From positions 1-61,608 of the forward strand of contig NZ_JACIFE010000009.1 in the NCBI RefSeq assembly GCF_014197255.1: 61,608 nucleotides of DNA. Direction: 5' to 3'. The notes beneath the pieces are model-generated. The model was not told the DNA's origin and made no database searches. It saw only the letters and a list, made by a program, of their open reading frames with translations. This stretch comes from Bartonella fuyuanensis. GTDB lineage: Bacteria; Pseudomonadota; Alphaproteobacteria; Rhizobiales; Rhizobiaceae. Position 1 is the stretch's first letter. Every line of letters starts with the position of its first letter. Of this stretch, positions 61,144-61,608 are shown piece by piece. The translations under genes and the position numbers were made by a program.

Positions 61144-61287
61144 TAGAAGTCCTTTTCCTTTTAAGCAATATTGCTCTTTATAGCACTTTCAAGTTTATAA
61201 TGGAAAGTAAAAACAAGGAGAAAAGAGCATTCAAATATCGACTATTAGAATATATTATCAATCAAAGTGTAAAATTTTGTTGGAGAG

Positions 61288-61430
61288 TTTTTATTTGAGA
61301 CAAAGATCAAGACAATTCAGTGTTTTCTCTGCTGTTCCTGTTTTTGTACGTAGATAGGAGCAAGGACATCGCATATCTCTAATCACACAGTCTCTGAACA
61401 GGTAGACAACCTAATTTAGAGATAATACAA
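61288..61430 (+). repeat. Second dispersed repeat, copy 2
   Basis: This segment matches 21220-21365 in ordered blocks: GAGACAAAGATCAAGACAAT, TTCAGTGTTTTCTCTGCTGT, TTTTTGTACGTAG, GGAGCAAGGACATCGCATAT and CAACCTAATTTAGAG. No ORF was seen in either copy. The rest of the window end (61431-61608) shows nothing recognisable. Confidence 0.5.
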
Positions 61431-61608
61431 AATTGCACAGACAAAAACAAACGTATATCTTTGTTATCATTCTTTAATTTACAGACAGATCAAATATTGC
61501 GTAAAAACACGATAAAGTCAATAGCTTGTATGGAATTATTTTATATGAATCCACTTAAGAATCCATCCTTTTATGTATGATTCATTTGACCATTTTTTAT
61601 ATAAGATT

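Overview
The window looks like a chromosomal segment of a Bartonella species (Rhizobiales). It has low GC content, gene order shared with Brucella and Sinorhizobium, long non-coding and decaying stretches, an IalB-family protein, MucR, the CcrM methylase, and several fragments of one integrase family. The genus call rests on recognised gene families and remembered synteny, not on a database search.

Layout. 1-1.6 kb: a truncated integrase and repeat leaders. 1.6-9.3 kb: tldD, an ialB-family gene, ctaB, ispH, thrB, rnhA, a DsbD-N-domain protein and a YqgE protein. The cytochrome aa3 oxidase genes usual beside ctaB in relatives are absent. 9.3-15.4 kb: a large 7TM-PAS-GGDEF-EAL protein with degenerate signature motifs, an M16 peptidase and thrC. 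15.4-18.7 kb: an accessory, very AT-rich stretch with a 114-residue exported protein, remnants of two unidentified genes and a repeat copy. 18.7-22.3 kb: a HAD phosphatase, ccrM, and two decayed integrase copies, one touching the ccrM stop codon. 22.3-27.7 kb: ppdK, a DsbA-like oxidoreductase, a DUF721/DciA protein and mutY. 27.7-29.1 kb: another dead integrase. 29.1-36 kb: a peptidoglycan-binding protein, a DUF5330 protein, sufE-like, mucR, ptrB and sodB. 36.7 kb: tRNA-Gln(UUG).

37-40.2 kb, immediately after that tRNA, holds the most informative find: a decayed type I secretion operon of RTX type on the minus strand. It comprises an HlyB-like ABC transporter, an HlyD-like adaptor and an HlyC-like toxin-activating acyltransferase. 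All three are frameshifted, and the hlyD and hlyC reading frames still share a TAATG junction. No toxin gene is visible. 40.7-45.5 kb: DUF1499, DUF1254 and DUF1214 proteins and a class A penicillin-binding protein. 45.7-56.3 kb: an envelope-signalling and cytochrome c assembly block: a FeuN-like periplasmic protein, feuP, feuQ, a short cycH/ccmI, ccmE, ccmF, ccmH, a DegP protease, and a second response regulator/histidine kinase pair. 56.4-61.6 kb: another integrase remnant, two divergent-family MFS transporters facing each other, and icd.

The strongest non-genic structure is a dispersed repeat family with at least seven copies here. Each copy has a conserved leader of about 180 bp upstream of an integrase start codon, and in most copies the integrase is reduced to a stub or lost. 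A second, shorter repeat occurs at about 21.2 and 61.3 kb. No CRISPR array, rRNA, complete prophage or intact insertion sequence was seen.
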